Shown in pieces: positions 33,792 through 42,515 of a stretch of 64,000 nucleotides of DNA. Numbering within the stretch: position 1 is the stretch's first letter; each line of letters starts with the position of its first letter. The stretch covers positions 16,966 through 80,965 of the forward strand of contig JAKIWG010000007.1 in assembly GCA_022750155.1 (NCBI GenBank), given 5' to 3'. The notes under the pieces were generated by a model. That model had not been told where the DNA came from, made no database searches, and saw only the letters and a list, made by a program, of their open reading frames with translations. A program made the position numbers and the translations under genes. The stretch is from Thermoplasmata archaeon (lineage in GTDB: Archaea > Thermoplasmatota > Thermoplasmata > Lutacidiplasmatales > UBA184).

Positions 33792-34409
33792 ATGCCCGAT
33801 TTCCCCCGATGCCGCCGGACCGGCTGGGACGATGCCGACCGGTGGGCCGACTTCCTCGCCGAGCAGGTCACGCGCGCGGGCCGGGTCCCGGAAACGCTGG
33901 TGGCCCTGACCCGGGGGGGGTGGGTACCGGCCCGCCTTCTCGCCGACCGCCTCGGCCTCAAGCGGATCGTTTCGCTGCGGGCCCAGCACTGGGGCGTCAC
34001 GGCCACGCCGAGCGGCAAGGCGGAGCTGACCGAGGGCCTCTCCGGGCCGGTGGAGGGGCAGACGGTCCTGGTGGTCGACGACATCACCGACACGGGAGAG
34101 AGTCTCGAGCTCGCGACGGCCCATGTGGCCTCGCACGGGGCCCGCCGGGTCGAAAGCGCCACGTGTCTCCACATCAGCCACTCGCGGTTCGTCCCGACCT
34201 ACCACGCCGAAACGATCGACCGGGACCACTGGGTCTGGGTCGTGTTCCCGTGGAACTATTGGGAGGACCTGCAAACCCTCGGACGACGGGCGTTCGAGGA
34301 GACGCACGACTTCGGGGCCGCCGCGAAGCTGCTTCAGGAACGCTGCGGATTTCCCACGACCCCGGCCGACGTCGAACGGGCCCTCCGGACCGGGGCCCGA
34401 GACCCGTAG
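33792..34409 (+). CDS. Purine-type phosphoribosyltransferase
   Basis: A 205-residue class I PRTase. The PRPP loop VLVVDDITDTGES is complete at ~94-106, the hood region has ALTRGGWVPARLLADRLGLK, and the C-terminal end has DHWVWVVFPWNYWED. The combination with TRGGW and PWNYWED is typical of archaeal hypoxanthine/xanthine-guanine-like PRTases (Gpt-like) used in purine salvage. The base specificity cannot be settled from sequence. It has an independent start 48 nt after gdhA and may be cotranscribed with it. Confidence 0.87.
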   Translation: MPDFPRCRRTGWDDADRWADFLAEQVTRAGRVPETLVALTRGGWVPARLLADRLGLKRIVSLRAQHWGVTATPSGKAELTEGLSGPVEGQTVLVVDDITDTGESLELATAHVASHGARRVESATCLHISHSRFVPTYHAETIDRDHWVWVVFPWNYWEDLQTLGRRAFEETHDFGAAAKLLQERCGFPTTPADVERALRTGARDP

Positions 34410-34419
34410 CGCTCCCCGG

Positions 34420-35511
34420 CTACACCGGCGCGGCGGTGCCGGCCTGGGAACGGGCCTTGAAGTACTGCGAGAGGACCCCGGCGCTGATCACGAGGGCGAG
34501 CCCGAGGACGATCGCCGCGACGATCAACGGGAGCTGGCTCGGACCGGCCGGGCCCTCGAGCCCTTCGAGGTACCGGACGAGGTACAGGATCCCGTAGCTG
34601 GTGAACCCGATCCCGGTGATCGAGGTCGTCGCGATCGGGAACGTGCGCGGCAGGCGTCCGCGCAATAGGTAGCGTCGGATGGCCCGCCCGCTCTCCCAGA
34701 CCTCGGAACCGACCAGCCACCAGACGGTGCTCGCTACGAGGAATTGGAGCCCGCGGTTGATCGGGGTGTCGTTCGGGTGGCCGACGGTCACGTTGTACCC
34801 CTCGAGGAAGCCGACCCCGATGAGGGCGATGGCGAATAGGCCGAATCCGAAGGCGACGGAGCCCTGGCGGATGTCCGTCGACGCCGAGCGGAGCGACTCG
34901 ATGAGCGCCTCGTCGATATCGAACGTCCAGAAGATCAGGTAGACCCCCAGGAGGATGGCGAGTCCGATGACCCCCCACCAGATGATCCCCGCCGCCGCCG
35001 CGATCCCGAGCGTGAGGAGGACGAACGCGAGCGGGAGCACCGTCTTGGCCCGCAGCTTCGGGTCCTTCAGGGCCTGGATGACGGTGTAATACGTCGACTC
35101 GAGGCTGGCGCTCTGCCGGATGTGCACGCGGTGCACCCCGTCGATCTGGATCCTCGAGTAGAGGATCGGGAACACGAACTCGTCCTCGGCCCCGTCCGAG
35201 ATCAGGTGGGCGGAGGTCGCCGGGTGGCTCTGGAGGACCCGGTCGAACTGCTCCCCGACCTTCCGGTCGGACAGCACGCCTACCTTCGGGGAACCGGTGA
35301 GCACGACCACGTCGCACTCGTCGCCGAGGCGGGAGATCTCGTCACGCAACCGGACCGCGGCGAACATCGCATTGGTGTCGGCGTCCTCCGGGTCGGCGGT
35401 GCCGAGACGCATCGCCGCGTCGAGGACCGCGGCCCGTCCGACGACGGGTCCCTGGATCCCCGCCTTGCGGCCGAGGTCGTCGTCTCGGTCGACGCAGACG
35501 ACGAGCCGCAT
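34420..35511 (-). CDS. DUF373 membrane protein
   Basis: A 363-residue protein of the archaeal DUF373 family. A soluble N-terminal domain (~1-135) contains LVVCVDRDDDLGRKAGIQGP, ADTNAMFAAVRLRDE, VVVLTGSPKVGVLSDRKVGE and LISDGAEDEFVFPILYSRI. Seven or eight membrane helices follow (TVLPLAFVLLTLGIAAAAGI, LAILLGVYLIFWTFDIDEAL, GFGLFAIALIGVGFLEGYNV, LIVAAIVLGLALVISAGVLS). The repeated aspartates suggest nucleotide or metal binding. The biochemical role of the family is not known to me. It is convergent with the phosphoribosyltransferase and divergent from proS. Confidence 0.9.
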   Translation of the reverse strand: MRLVVCVDRDDDLGRKAGIQGPVVGRAAVLDAAMRLGTADPEDADTNAMFAAVRLRDEISRLGDECDVVVLTGSPKVGVLSDRKVGEQFDRVLQSHPATSAHLISDGAEDEFVFPILYSRIQIDGVHRVHIRQSASLESTYYTVIQALKDPKLRAKTVLPLAFVLLTLGIAAAAGIIWWGVIGLAILLGVYLIFWTFDIDEALIESLRSASTDIRQGSVAFGFGLFAIALIGVGFLEGYNVTVGHPNDTPINRGLQFLVASTVWWLVGSEVWESGRAIRRYLLRGRLPRTFPIATTSITGIGFTSYGILYLVRYLEGLEGPAGPSQLPLIVAAIVLGLALVISAGVLSQYFKARSQAGTAAPV

Positions 35512-35657
35512 GGCCGGTATCCATGGGAGCTGGGCCCCTTAACGACTAGTGTCAAACCGGATTGGCGGGCGCGACCGAGTTATCCGACTTCGCCCGCCGA
35601 TGGTCCCGCGCTCTCGCCACGCTTATAGACGGGCGGCACCCCTCGACCGTTCGCGCA

Positions 35658-37082
35658 ATGGCCGAGCTCCCCTCCAAGTCGAAAGGGTTCATCGACTGGT
35701 ACCTCGCGGTCGTCGAGGCGGCAAACCTCACCGACAAGCGATACGGCGTCAAGGGGATGAACGTCTGGACGCCGTACGGCTTCCTCGCGCGTCGGGCCCT
35801 CGATGCCGTGATGGTCCGCGAGATCGAAGCGACGGGGAGCCAACCGGTCGAGTTTCCGACCCTCATCCCCCAGACGGAGTTCCAGAAGGAGAAGGAGCAC
35901 ATCAAGGGGTTCGACGCCCAGGTCTACTGGGTGACCCGCGGCGGCGCCACCGAGCTCGACGTCCCCCTCGTCCTCCGGCCGACGAGCGAGACGGCAATGT
36001 ATCCGATCTTCCAGCTGTGGATCCGCTCCCACCGGGACCTCCCGCTCAACGTCTACCAGATCGTCAACACGTTCCGGTACGAGACGAAGACCACGCGCCC
36101 GTTCCTGAGGGTCCGCGAGATCCACTTCTTCGAGGAGCATACCTGCCAGGTGAACGAGGCCGCGGCGACGGCCCGCGTCGCCTCCAACCTGGGTGCGTTC
36201 CGGCGCATGGCCGACGCGCTCGCCCTGCCGTACGTCGCGATCCGTCGACCGGACTGGGACAAATTCCCCGGCGCGTTCTATTCCGTCGCGCTCGACATCC
36301 CGGTCGGCGAGGCCCGGACCCTTCAGATCGGGTCGATCCACCACTACCGCGAGAACTTCTCGCGGCCGTACGGTATCGAGTTCGAAACGGCCGACGGGGG
36401 AAAATCGCTCGTCCACCAGACCACCTTCGGCCTTTCCGAGCGCCTCCTCGGGGCGGTCGTCGCCGTCCACGGGGACGACCGGGGCGTGGTGTTTCCCCCG
36501 GCCGTCGCACCGTACCAGGTCGTCATCGTGCCGATCGGGGGGAAGGGAGCCAACGCCCCGGTGGAGTCGGCCCAGTCGCTCGCCACCCTACTGCGAGAGC
36601 GGGGGATCCGGACCCACGTCGACGTATCGGAGGACCGTCCGGGGGCCAAGTACTATCACTGGGAGCTCGCCGGCGTGCCTGTCCGACTCGAGCTCGGACC
36701 GCGGGAGGCAGAGGCCGGTACCGCGACCGCGGTCGACCGGCTCGGTCGGAAGTCGGTGATCGGACCGGCGGAGCTCGGGGCCGCAGTCGAGCGAACGCTC
36801 GACGAATTCCGAGGTGCCCTGTACGAGAAGGCGCTCGCCGAGTTCCGGTCCGCGTTCGAGACCGCCCGTCACCTGGACGATCTCAAGGCCACGACAAAGG
36901 TTCGCGCCCTGTCCTGGTGCGGTCAGGAGAGCTGCGGCCACCAGATCGAGCAGGCGATCGACGGCGCCCTCCTCGGGACCCCGGAAGAGGAGTTCCCCTT
37001 CGCCTCGGGCGACCCGGGCCCGTGCATCGCCTGTGGAAGCTCGAGCGGGACGCGCTGGGCACTCGCCGGTCGGCCCCTCTGA
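35658..37082 (+). CDS. proS: Prolyl-tRNA synthetase
   Basis: A 474-residue class II synthetase of the archaeal/eukaryotic type. Motif 2 region: NTFRYETKTTRPFLRVREIH followed by FFEEHTC. The domain start is KGFIDWYLAVVEAANLTDKR, substrate loops are LRPTSETAMYPIFQLWIRSH and LSERLLGAVVAVHGDDRG, the anticodon domain begins VVIVPIGGKGANAPVESAQS, and the C-terminal zinc-like region has WCGQESCGHQIEQAI and CIACGSSSGTRW with a terminal GRPL rather than the usual Tyr. A TATA-like CTTATAGAC lies ~32 nt upstream of ATG 35658. Confidence 0.96.
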   Translation: MAELPSKSKGFIDWYLAVVEAANLTDKRYGVKGMNVWTPYGFLARRALDAVMVREIEATGSQPVEFPTLIPQTEFQKEKEHIKGFDAQVYWVTRGGATELDVPLVLRPTSETAMYPIFQLWIRSHRDLPLNVYQIVNTFRYETKTTRPFLRVREIHFFEEHTCQVNEAAATARVASNLGAFRRMADALALPYVAIRRPDWDKFPGAFYSVALDIPVGEARTLQIGSIHHYRENFSRPYGIEFETADGGKSLVHQTTFGLSERLLGAVVAVHGDDRGVVFPPAVAPYQVVIVPIGGKGANAPVESAQSLATLLRERGIRTHVDVSEDRPGAKYYHWELAGVPVRLELGPREAEAGTATAVDRLGRKSVIGPAELGAAVERTLDEFRGALYEKALAEFRSAFETARHLDDLKATTKVRALSWCGQESCGHQIEQAIDGALLGTPEEEFPFASGDPGPCIACGSSSGTRWALAGRPL

Positions 37083-37121
37083 GTAGGATCGGTCGCGCCC
37101 CGCAGGGGTCGCGGAATCGGC

Positions 37122-37382
37122 CTATGATCGGCTCGGCGCGACCGGTGGGTTCGGTAGGGAGAGCCACATACCCGAGAAGCCGAACAGAAGGAGCACGATG
37201 GCCACGGCGTACACCCCGTTGTCGAGCCACACGCCGTACGAGAGACCCCACCAGAGGTAGAAGACCGCGGCGAGGACGACCAGTCCCGCGAACAGCCAGA
37301 ACTGGATGAGACGATGGAGCGGCATCCCCTGGGAGGATGGCTCGTCCTCAGAGCCATGGCCGGAGTCCGCGGGCTCGTCCAT
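37122..37382 (-). CDS. Small membrane protein (two helices)
   Basis: An 86-residue protein with an acidic cytoplasmic N-terminus (MDEPADSGHGSEDEPSSQG) and two membrane helices: RLIQFWLFAGLVVLAAVFYL and VYAVAIVLLLFGFSGMWLSL, ending PNPPVAPSRS. A TATA-like GTTATG is ~28 nt upstream of the ATG. No family is recognised. It is convergent with proS and divergent from the TPR-protein gene. Confidence 0.7.
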   Translation of the reverse strand: MDEPADSGHGSEDEPSSQGMPLHRLIQFWLFAGLVVLAAVFYLWWGLSYGVWLDNGVYAVAIVLLLFGFSGMWLSLPNPPVAPSRS

Positions 37383-37589
37383 CGACCCTTCCACGCGGCG
37401 TACGAGACATAACGCTTGCGCTGAGCGGGAGGTGGATGCGGGGTCTAACAACCACTTCGGAACCCGCCCGAAGAGGTCGGAGCGCGGAGCCCACTTCGAA
37501 CCGCTCCGGCGAGCGAGGGGAGGAATGACCCCTCTCGTGACCCGGCGACGCGAGGGTTTATCGTCCCGCCCCCCCGTCTTTTCCTTCCG

Positions 37590-39188
37590 ATGGTCGCCTC
37601 GGTGAGCGAAGAGCCCGTGGCGGGGGATGGCCGCCCCCCCGGGATCGACCAGCTCTCCTCCGACCAGCTTCGGACCCTCGCCTACGCGAGCGCGATCGGC
37701 CGCGAGTTCGACTTCCGCCTGCTCGTCACGGCCATGGACCAGGACGAGGAGCTGTTGGCGGAGCAGCTCGAACGCCTCACCCACCTCGGGATCCTGAGGG
37801 AGCGCGTGGGCGGTGACCGCTTCGGTTTCACGCAGGACGAGACCCGGGCACGGATCTACCAGTCGTTGACCGCCAGCCGCCTGCGGGTGCTTCACCGAAA
37901 GATCGCCGAGGCAATGGAACGCCTCTATCCGAGCCCTCCCCCAGAGATCCTCCCGGAGCTCGGGCGCCATTTCTTCCTCGGAAAGGTGCCGGAGAAGTCG
38001 TACGAGTACAATCGTCAGGCGGCCCAGCTCGCCCGACAGGACGACCAACCGGAGGCCGCGGCGCACCACCTGGAGCGGGCCCGCATCGACCTGCGGTCGT
38101 TGCCGGGCAACCAGACCGCGACCGAAGCGACCCTCGACGCCGAACTGGGGGACCTGTACTACAGCATGGGCGACGCTCGGTCGGCCGACCGGATCTACGG
38201 CGAGGGGCTCCAGCTCGCCGTCCCCGAGGACGCGCGGCTCCGGGCCCGACTCCTGCTCGCCCGAGCGGAGATCGCCCGCGGGGACCTGAACGCGGCCCGC
38301 GCGGTGGTCGGCGCGCGCGAGGCCCGTGAGCTCTTCTCCCTAACGGGCGACCTCTCCGGGATCGCGTCGGTCCACCGGATCCTCGGTCGGGTGGCGCTCC
38401 AGCGGGGCGCCTACCGAGAGGCGCTCGACGAGGGGATGACCGCCCTCGACCTCCTCCAGCAGTCCGACGACCCCCGCGTCCTTGGCCGGCTGTGCATCGA
38501 CATCGGGGACGCGTTCAGCCACCTCGACCCGGAGGTGCGGGATGAGGCGGTGCTGTGGTTTCAGCGCGCGATCGAACGCCTGACGGCGGTGAGCGACTGG
38601 GTCGAGGTCGCTAGGGCCTATCTGCACCTCGGCGAGTTCATCGGCGAGAGCCAGCCCGGGGATGGCCTGGAACACCTCGCGCGGGCCCGAGAGCACGCCG
38701 AGCGCGGTCACGAGGCCCGGTGGGCGGCCTGGGCGCTCCTGACCGGGGTCGACCTGAGGCTGGCCCTCGGCGAGGTCGAGGAGGCCGAGCGGGACAACGA
38801 GCAGGCCCGACGGCTCCTGGGACGGGGAGACGACCCGCTCGCACGGCTTCGTGCGGAGGTCAACAACGGGCAGATCGCCGAGCGCCGGGGCCAGTGGGAG
38901 GAGGCGGAGGCCTCCTACCAGAAGGCCAGGGACCAGGCGAAGAACCTCGAGCTCGCGGCCGAGGGCGCCGCCGTGCAGTTCCACCTCGCCCGACTCTGGC
39001 TCAAGACCCGCGACCTTCCCAGGGCCCGCGAGGCCTACCAGTCCGCGGTCCACGCCCGGCTTCCGACGCTCATCCCATCCCTCGCCGGGGCCTTCGCCGA
39101 GCTCGGGCGACAGATCAGCTCCGCCTCGGAGGTCGCCGGCCCGGGATTCCGCGCCGTGGGTTCGGGCGTCCCGGGGGAGCCCCGGTAG
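37590..39188 (+). CDS. TPR-repeat protein resembling a STAND ATPase without its NTPase domain
   Basis: A 532-residue soluble protein built of a winged-helix-like N-terminal region (~20-115: QLSSDQLRTLAYASAIGREF, LTHLGILRERVGGDRFGFTQ) and about ten TPR-type helical repeats (~125-520, for example LDAELGDLYYSMGDARSADR). The N-terminal region aligns by eye with residues ~310-400 of the next gene (LVYGAVLGKEF; LVHGGVLREKG...YEFVSERTR), so it corresponds to the part after the NTPase of its neighbour. There is no Walker A. A TATA-like GTTTATC sits ~31 nt upstream of ATG 37590. The next gene follows after 9 nt; the two likely work together as a regulator or sensor. Confidence 0.85.
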   Translation: MVASVSEEPVAGDGRPPGIDQLSSDQLRTLAYASAIGREFDFRLLVTAMDQDEELLAEQLERLTHLGILRERVGGDRFGFTQDETRARIYQSLTASRLRVLHRKIAEAMERLYPSPPPEILPELGRHFFLGKVPEKSYEYNRQAAQLARQDDQPEAAAHHLERARIDLRSLPGNQTATEATLDAELGDLYYSMGDARSADRIYGEGLQLAVPEDARLRARLLLARAEIARGDLNAARAVVGAREARELFSLTGDLSGIASVHRILGRVALQRGAYREALDEGMTALDLLQQSDDPRVLGRLCIDIGDAFSHLDPEVRDEAVLWFQRAIERLTAVSDWVEVARAYLHLGEFIGESQPGDGLEHLARAREHAERGHEARWAAWALLTGVDLRLALGEVEEAERDNEQARRLLGRGDDPLARLRAEVNNGQIAERRGQWEEAEASYQKARDQAKNLELAAEGAAVQFHLARLWLKTRDLPRAREAYQSAVHARLPTLIPSLAGAFAELGRQISSASEVAGPGFRAVGSGVPGEPR

Positions 39189-39197
39189 GGGGTGGAA

Positions 39198-41657
39198 ATG
39201 CTCGACGGGATCGGCAGCCCCTCCTCCCGGTCCGGCGAGACCCCGGAGCATCCAGCCCCCCTGTTCGGCCGGACCGAAGTGCTCGAATCGCTCGTCCGTG
39301 TCCTCGAATCGGCGCGCGGCGACCGCGCCCGGTTCGTCCTGATCTCGGGAGAGGGGGGGGTCGGGAAGAGCACCATGCTCCGCGCGGCCGTCGCCTCGGC
39401 GCGGTCGGTCGGCTTCCAGGTCCTCGCCGGGCGCGCCCTGCCCTCCGACCTCCCGCAGCCGTTCCGGTTGATCCAGGACCTGGTGCGCTCCGCCCAGCAG
39501 GAGCGCTCGCTCCGCCAGAGCGCCCAGCAGGGACCCGCGTCGATGCTCCCGCTGTTCATCGCCCCGTACGACTCCGATGGGGCGGCCGAGGCCGCGGTGA
39601 GCGGCTACGGCACCGGAGCACCGGAGGTGGGGGAGGCGGACCGTCTGCTGATCCACCTCTCCAATCCGTCGGAGCGCATCGACGCCGACCGCAACTCCCT
39701 GTTCAACCGCTTATCGGACTTCTTCCTCCAGTGGGCCGAGAAGGCTCCCCTGATGGTCGCCATCGACGACCTCCAGTTCGCGGACGACTCCTCGCTCGAG
39801 TTCCTCGCCCGCTTCCTGTCGCAGATCGGCGGCCATCGCATCGCCCTCGTCGCGACCCTCACGCCGGAGGAGGACGCCGCCGCGCCGGTGACCGACGCCT
39901 TCGCCGAGATCCTCCGCTCCCCGCTCGCCGAGACCCTCACGATACGTCGGATGACCGAGCTCGAGCTCGCCCAGTACGTGCGCTGGATCCTCCACGACCG
40001 AGACCCGGGCCCGGACGCGGTCATGCGATGGTTCACCCAGACGGAGGGGAACCCGCTCTTCGTCGAGCACCTGGTCCGCGGGTCGAGGGGGTTCGACAGC
40101 GGGGTCGCCGCCCGCACCGAGACCCCGGGCGCGCTCCACGAGGTCCTGCGCCAGCGCGTGCGGGAACTACCGGAGCCGGAGCGCCGGGTGCTCGTCTACG
40201 GGGCGGTCCTCGGGAAGGAGTTCGACTTCCCGACCCTTGCCCGCGCGTGCGGGGGGGAGGAGGAGCGGCTCAGCGAATCCCTGGACCACCTGGTCCACGG
40301 CGGCGTCCTGCGGGAGAAGGGCGGAGAGGTCTACGAGTTCGTCAGCGAACGGACCCGCACGGACGTCTACTCCGAGCTCACCGAGACCCGGCGACGGATC
40401 CTTCATGGGAAGGCCGCACGCGCGATCGAGTCCACCCCGGATTCCACCACCAACCGGGTGTACGAACTGGCACGCCAGTACTACCTCGGCCGCGACGACG
40501 CCAAGGCCGTCGAGTTCAACCGCCGCGCGGCCGACCTCGCCATCGAGGCGTTCGCCTTCGAGACGGCCGTCACCTCCCTCGAGCGGGCGCTCGAGGCCGT
40601 CCGGCGCCTCGTCCCGAGGGACTTCACCGTCGAGCTCCGTCTGCTCGTCGAGCTCGGCCGGGTGCTCGGGGAGCTGGGGGACCTGCGGCGTTCGGAGGAG
40701 GTCCTGCTGGACGCCGTCGCGCGGGCCCGGGTCGATGCCAAGCGCGAGACGGAGCTATCGCTCGCGCTCCTCGGTCTCGCCCAGACGCGTTCGGACCTCG
40801 CGATGTTCACGAGCGCCCGCAGCCTCGCGACCGAGGCGTTCTCGATCCTGGAGAAGCTCCAGCACACGCGCGGGCTCCTCGCGGCCCACCGCGTCCTCGG
40901 GGTCGCCGCCTGGCGCATGGGCGACCTGCCGACCGCCGTCCATCACCAGCGGGAGGAGCTCGCGATCGCCGAGGTCGAGGGGACCCCCACCCAACGCGGC
41001 CACGCGATGATCGACCTCGCCAACACGTTCATCCTCCAGGGGGAGAAGGGAGTCCCCGAGGCGCTCGGCCTGTACGAGAAGGCGGCGGCGATCTTCGCCG
41101 CCGGCCAGGACCATAGTGCCCATTCGCGCGTCCTGATGAATCGGGCCGTCCTCCACCACAACGCCGGTCGGATGGAGGAGGCGGTCGCCGACATGGAGGG
41201 CGCCCTCCGTGCGGCCGAACGCTCCCGCTCGCGGATCTGGATCGGGTACTGCTCGCTCAACATGGCGCAGTTCCGCGTCGAGCTCCACGACCCGGACGAG
41301 GCCCGCCGGATGCTCACGAAGGCGGCCGGGCTGTTGGAGCCCCTCGGCGACCAGCTCGCGCACCAGCAGTCGGTCATGATCGACGGGATGATCGACGAGG
41401 AGCGTGGGGAGTTCTCCGGGGCCGAGGAGAAGTTCGGGCGCGCACTCGGTCTCGCTCGGGAGCTCGCGCTCACGGCGGAGACGGCCGAGATGCTGTACCG
41501 GATGAGCAAGCTCGCCCACCACCGGGGGGACCGGATCGAGGCGCGTCGGCGCCTCCAGGAGGCGCGTGAGGCGGGGATCGCCACGCTCCGCGGAGACTTG
41601 ACCGCGCAGATCCGCGAGTTGGACGGCCAGATCGGCGAGGCGGCCCCCCAGCGTTAA
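39198..41657 (+). CDS. STAND-type AAA ATPase with TPR repeats
   Basis: An 819-residue protein. Residues ~23-300 form an AAA_16-type NTPase: FGRTEVLESLVRVLESARGD, Walker A ISGEGGVGKSTM (~50-61), Walker B LMVAIDDLQFADDSSLEFLA (~187-206), and a sensor region FTQTEGNPLFVEHLVRG. A winged-helix-like region (~305-400) follows, then TPR repeats to the end (NRAVLHHNAGRMEEAVADME, IDEERGEFSGAEEKFGRALG). The architecture is that of MalT/adenylate-cyclase-associated STAND regulators, which assemble upon ligand binding, but no DNA-binding or cyclase domain is present. The GGGGGTGG before ATG 39198 fits a ribosome-binding site. Confidence 0.9.
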   Translation: MLDGIGSPSSRSGETPEHPAPLFGRTEVLESLVRVLESARGDRARFVLISGEGGVGKSTMLRAAVASARSVGFQVLAGRALPSDLPQPFRLIQDLVRSAQQERSLRQSAQQGPASMLPLFIAPYDSDGAAEAAVSGYGTGAPEVGEADRLLIHLSNPSERIDADRNSLFNRLSDFFLQWAEKAPLMVAIDDLQFADDSSLEFLARFLSQIGGHRIALVATLTPEEDAAAPVTDAFAEILRSPLAETLTIRRMTELELAQYVRWILHDRDPGPDAVMRWFTQTEGNPLFVEHLVRGSRGFDSGVAARTETPGALHEVLRQRVRELPEPERRVLVYGAVLGKEFDFPTLARACGGEEERLSESLDHLVHGGVLREKGGEVYEFVSERTRTDVYSELTETRRRILHGKAARAIESTPDSTTNRVYELARQYYLGRDDAKAVEFNRRAADLAIEAFAFETAVTSLERALEAVRRLVPRDFTVELRLLVELGRVLGELGDLRRSEEVLLDAVARARVDAKRETELSLALLGLAQTRSDLAMFTSARSLATEAFSILEKLQHTRGLLAAHRVLGVAAWRMGDLPTAVHHQREELAIAEVEGTPTQRGHAMIDLANTFILQGEKGVPEALGLYEKAAAIFAAGQDHSAHSRVLMNRAVLHHNAGRMEEAVADMEGALRAAERSRSRIWIGYCSLNMAQFRVELHDPDEARRMLTKAAGLLEPLGDQLAHQQSVMIDGMIDEERGEFSGAEEKFGRALGLARELALTAETAEMLYRMSKLAHHRGDRIEARRRLQEAREAGIATLRGDLTAQIRELDGQIGEAAPQR

Positions 41658-41682
41658 GGGTCCGGGTCCGGTCGTTCGCGTG

Positions 41683-42483
41683 ATGGCGTCGACGCCTTCC
41701 GCGGAACGCGTCGCATCGGACGGTTCGCCCTACCCCGACCGCAGCCGCCCGAGCTTCGAGCACGACGTCCGGGCGATGTTCACCCATATCGCCGTCCGTT
41801 ACGACTGGTTCGACCACCTCGCCTCCGTCGGCAACGACTTCCTCTGGCGCCCCCGCGCGCTTTGGGACCTCGACCGGTTCCATGCCGGCGCCCCGCGGAG
41901 GCGGATCCTCGACATCGGCTGCGGCACGGGAGACCTGACGGTCCTGGCCTCCCGGCGGTTCCCCCAGGCCGAAGTGGTGGGTGCGGACTTCACCGCGGCG
42001 ATGGTGGAGCGCGCCGAGGCCCGGACCGTTCGCGACGCGAACCGCCCGCGGGTGCGGTATGCGCGCGCCAGCGCGATGCACCTTCCGTTCCGTTCCGGTT
42101 CGTTCGACATCGCCATGAGCGCATTCGTCGCGCGGAACCTGCCGAGCCTGCCGGACGCGTTCCACGAGCTGCGCCGCGTCCTCGCACCGACCGGGACCCT
42201 TCTCACGTTGGAGATCACCGAGCCCCCCTCCCCGCTCGTCGGGGGGCTCTTCCACGCCCACTTCGACCGGGTCGTCCCATGGCTTGGAGCGGCCGTCCAC
42301 AGCGCCGGGCCGTACCGATACCTTCCCGAGTCGCTGAAGTTCCTCCCCAAGCACGACGAGATGCTGGCGCTGCTCCATCGGGTCGGGTTCGACCGGGTCA
42401 TCTCCCGTCGGCAGTCGATGGGCATCGTCACCGCCTACCTCGCCGGGGCCGCGGCTCCGGGACCCGCTCCCCGCCACCGTTAA
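41683..42483 (+). CDS. UbiE/MenG-type methyltransferase
   Basis: A 266-residue class I SAM-dependent methyltransferase. The SAM motif is RILDIGCGTGDLTVLASRRF (~74-93), motif II region VVGADFTAAMVERAEAR, then FDIAMSAFVARNLPSLPDAF (~145-164) and VLAPTGTLLTLEITEPPSP. The N-terminal block VRAMFTHIAVRYDWFDHLAS matches the UbiE/COQ5 family, which methylates demethylmenaquinone or the ubiquinone precursor. A quinone role would fit the bc complex in this window. A GTG at 41680 is an alternative start. It follows the STAND gene by 25 nt and precedes the aminotransferase. Confidence 0.88.
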   Translation: MASTPSAERVASDGSPYPDRSRPSFEHDVRAMFTHIAVRYDWFDHLASVGNDFLWRPRALWDLDRFHAGAPRRRILDIGCGTGDLTVLASRRFPQAEVVGADFTAAMVERAEARTVRDANRPRVRYARASAMHLPFRSGSFDIAMSAFVARNLPSLPDAFHELRRVLAPTGTLLTLEITEPPSPLVGGLFHAHFDRVVPWLGAAVHSAGPYRYLPESLKFLPKHDEMLALLHRVGFDRVISRRQSMGIVTAYLAGAAAPGPAPRHR

Positions 42484-42515
42484 GGGGGGATGGGGCCCGT
42501 CGGGGACGACGCGAC

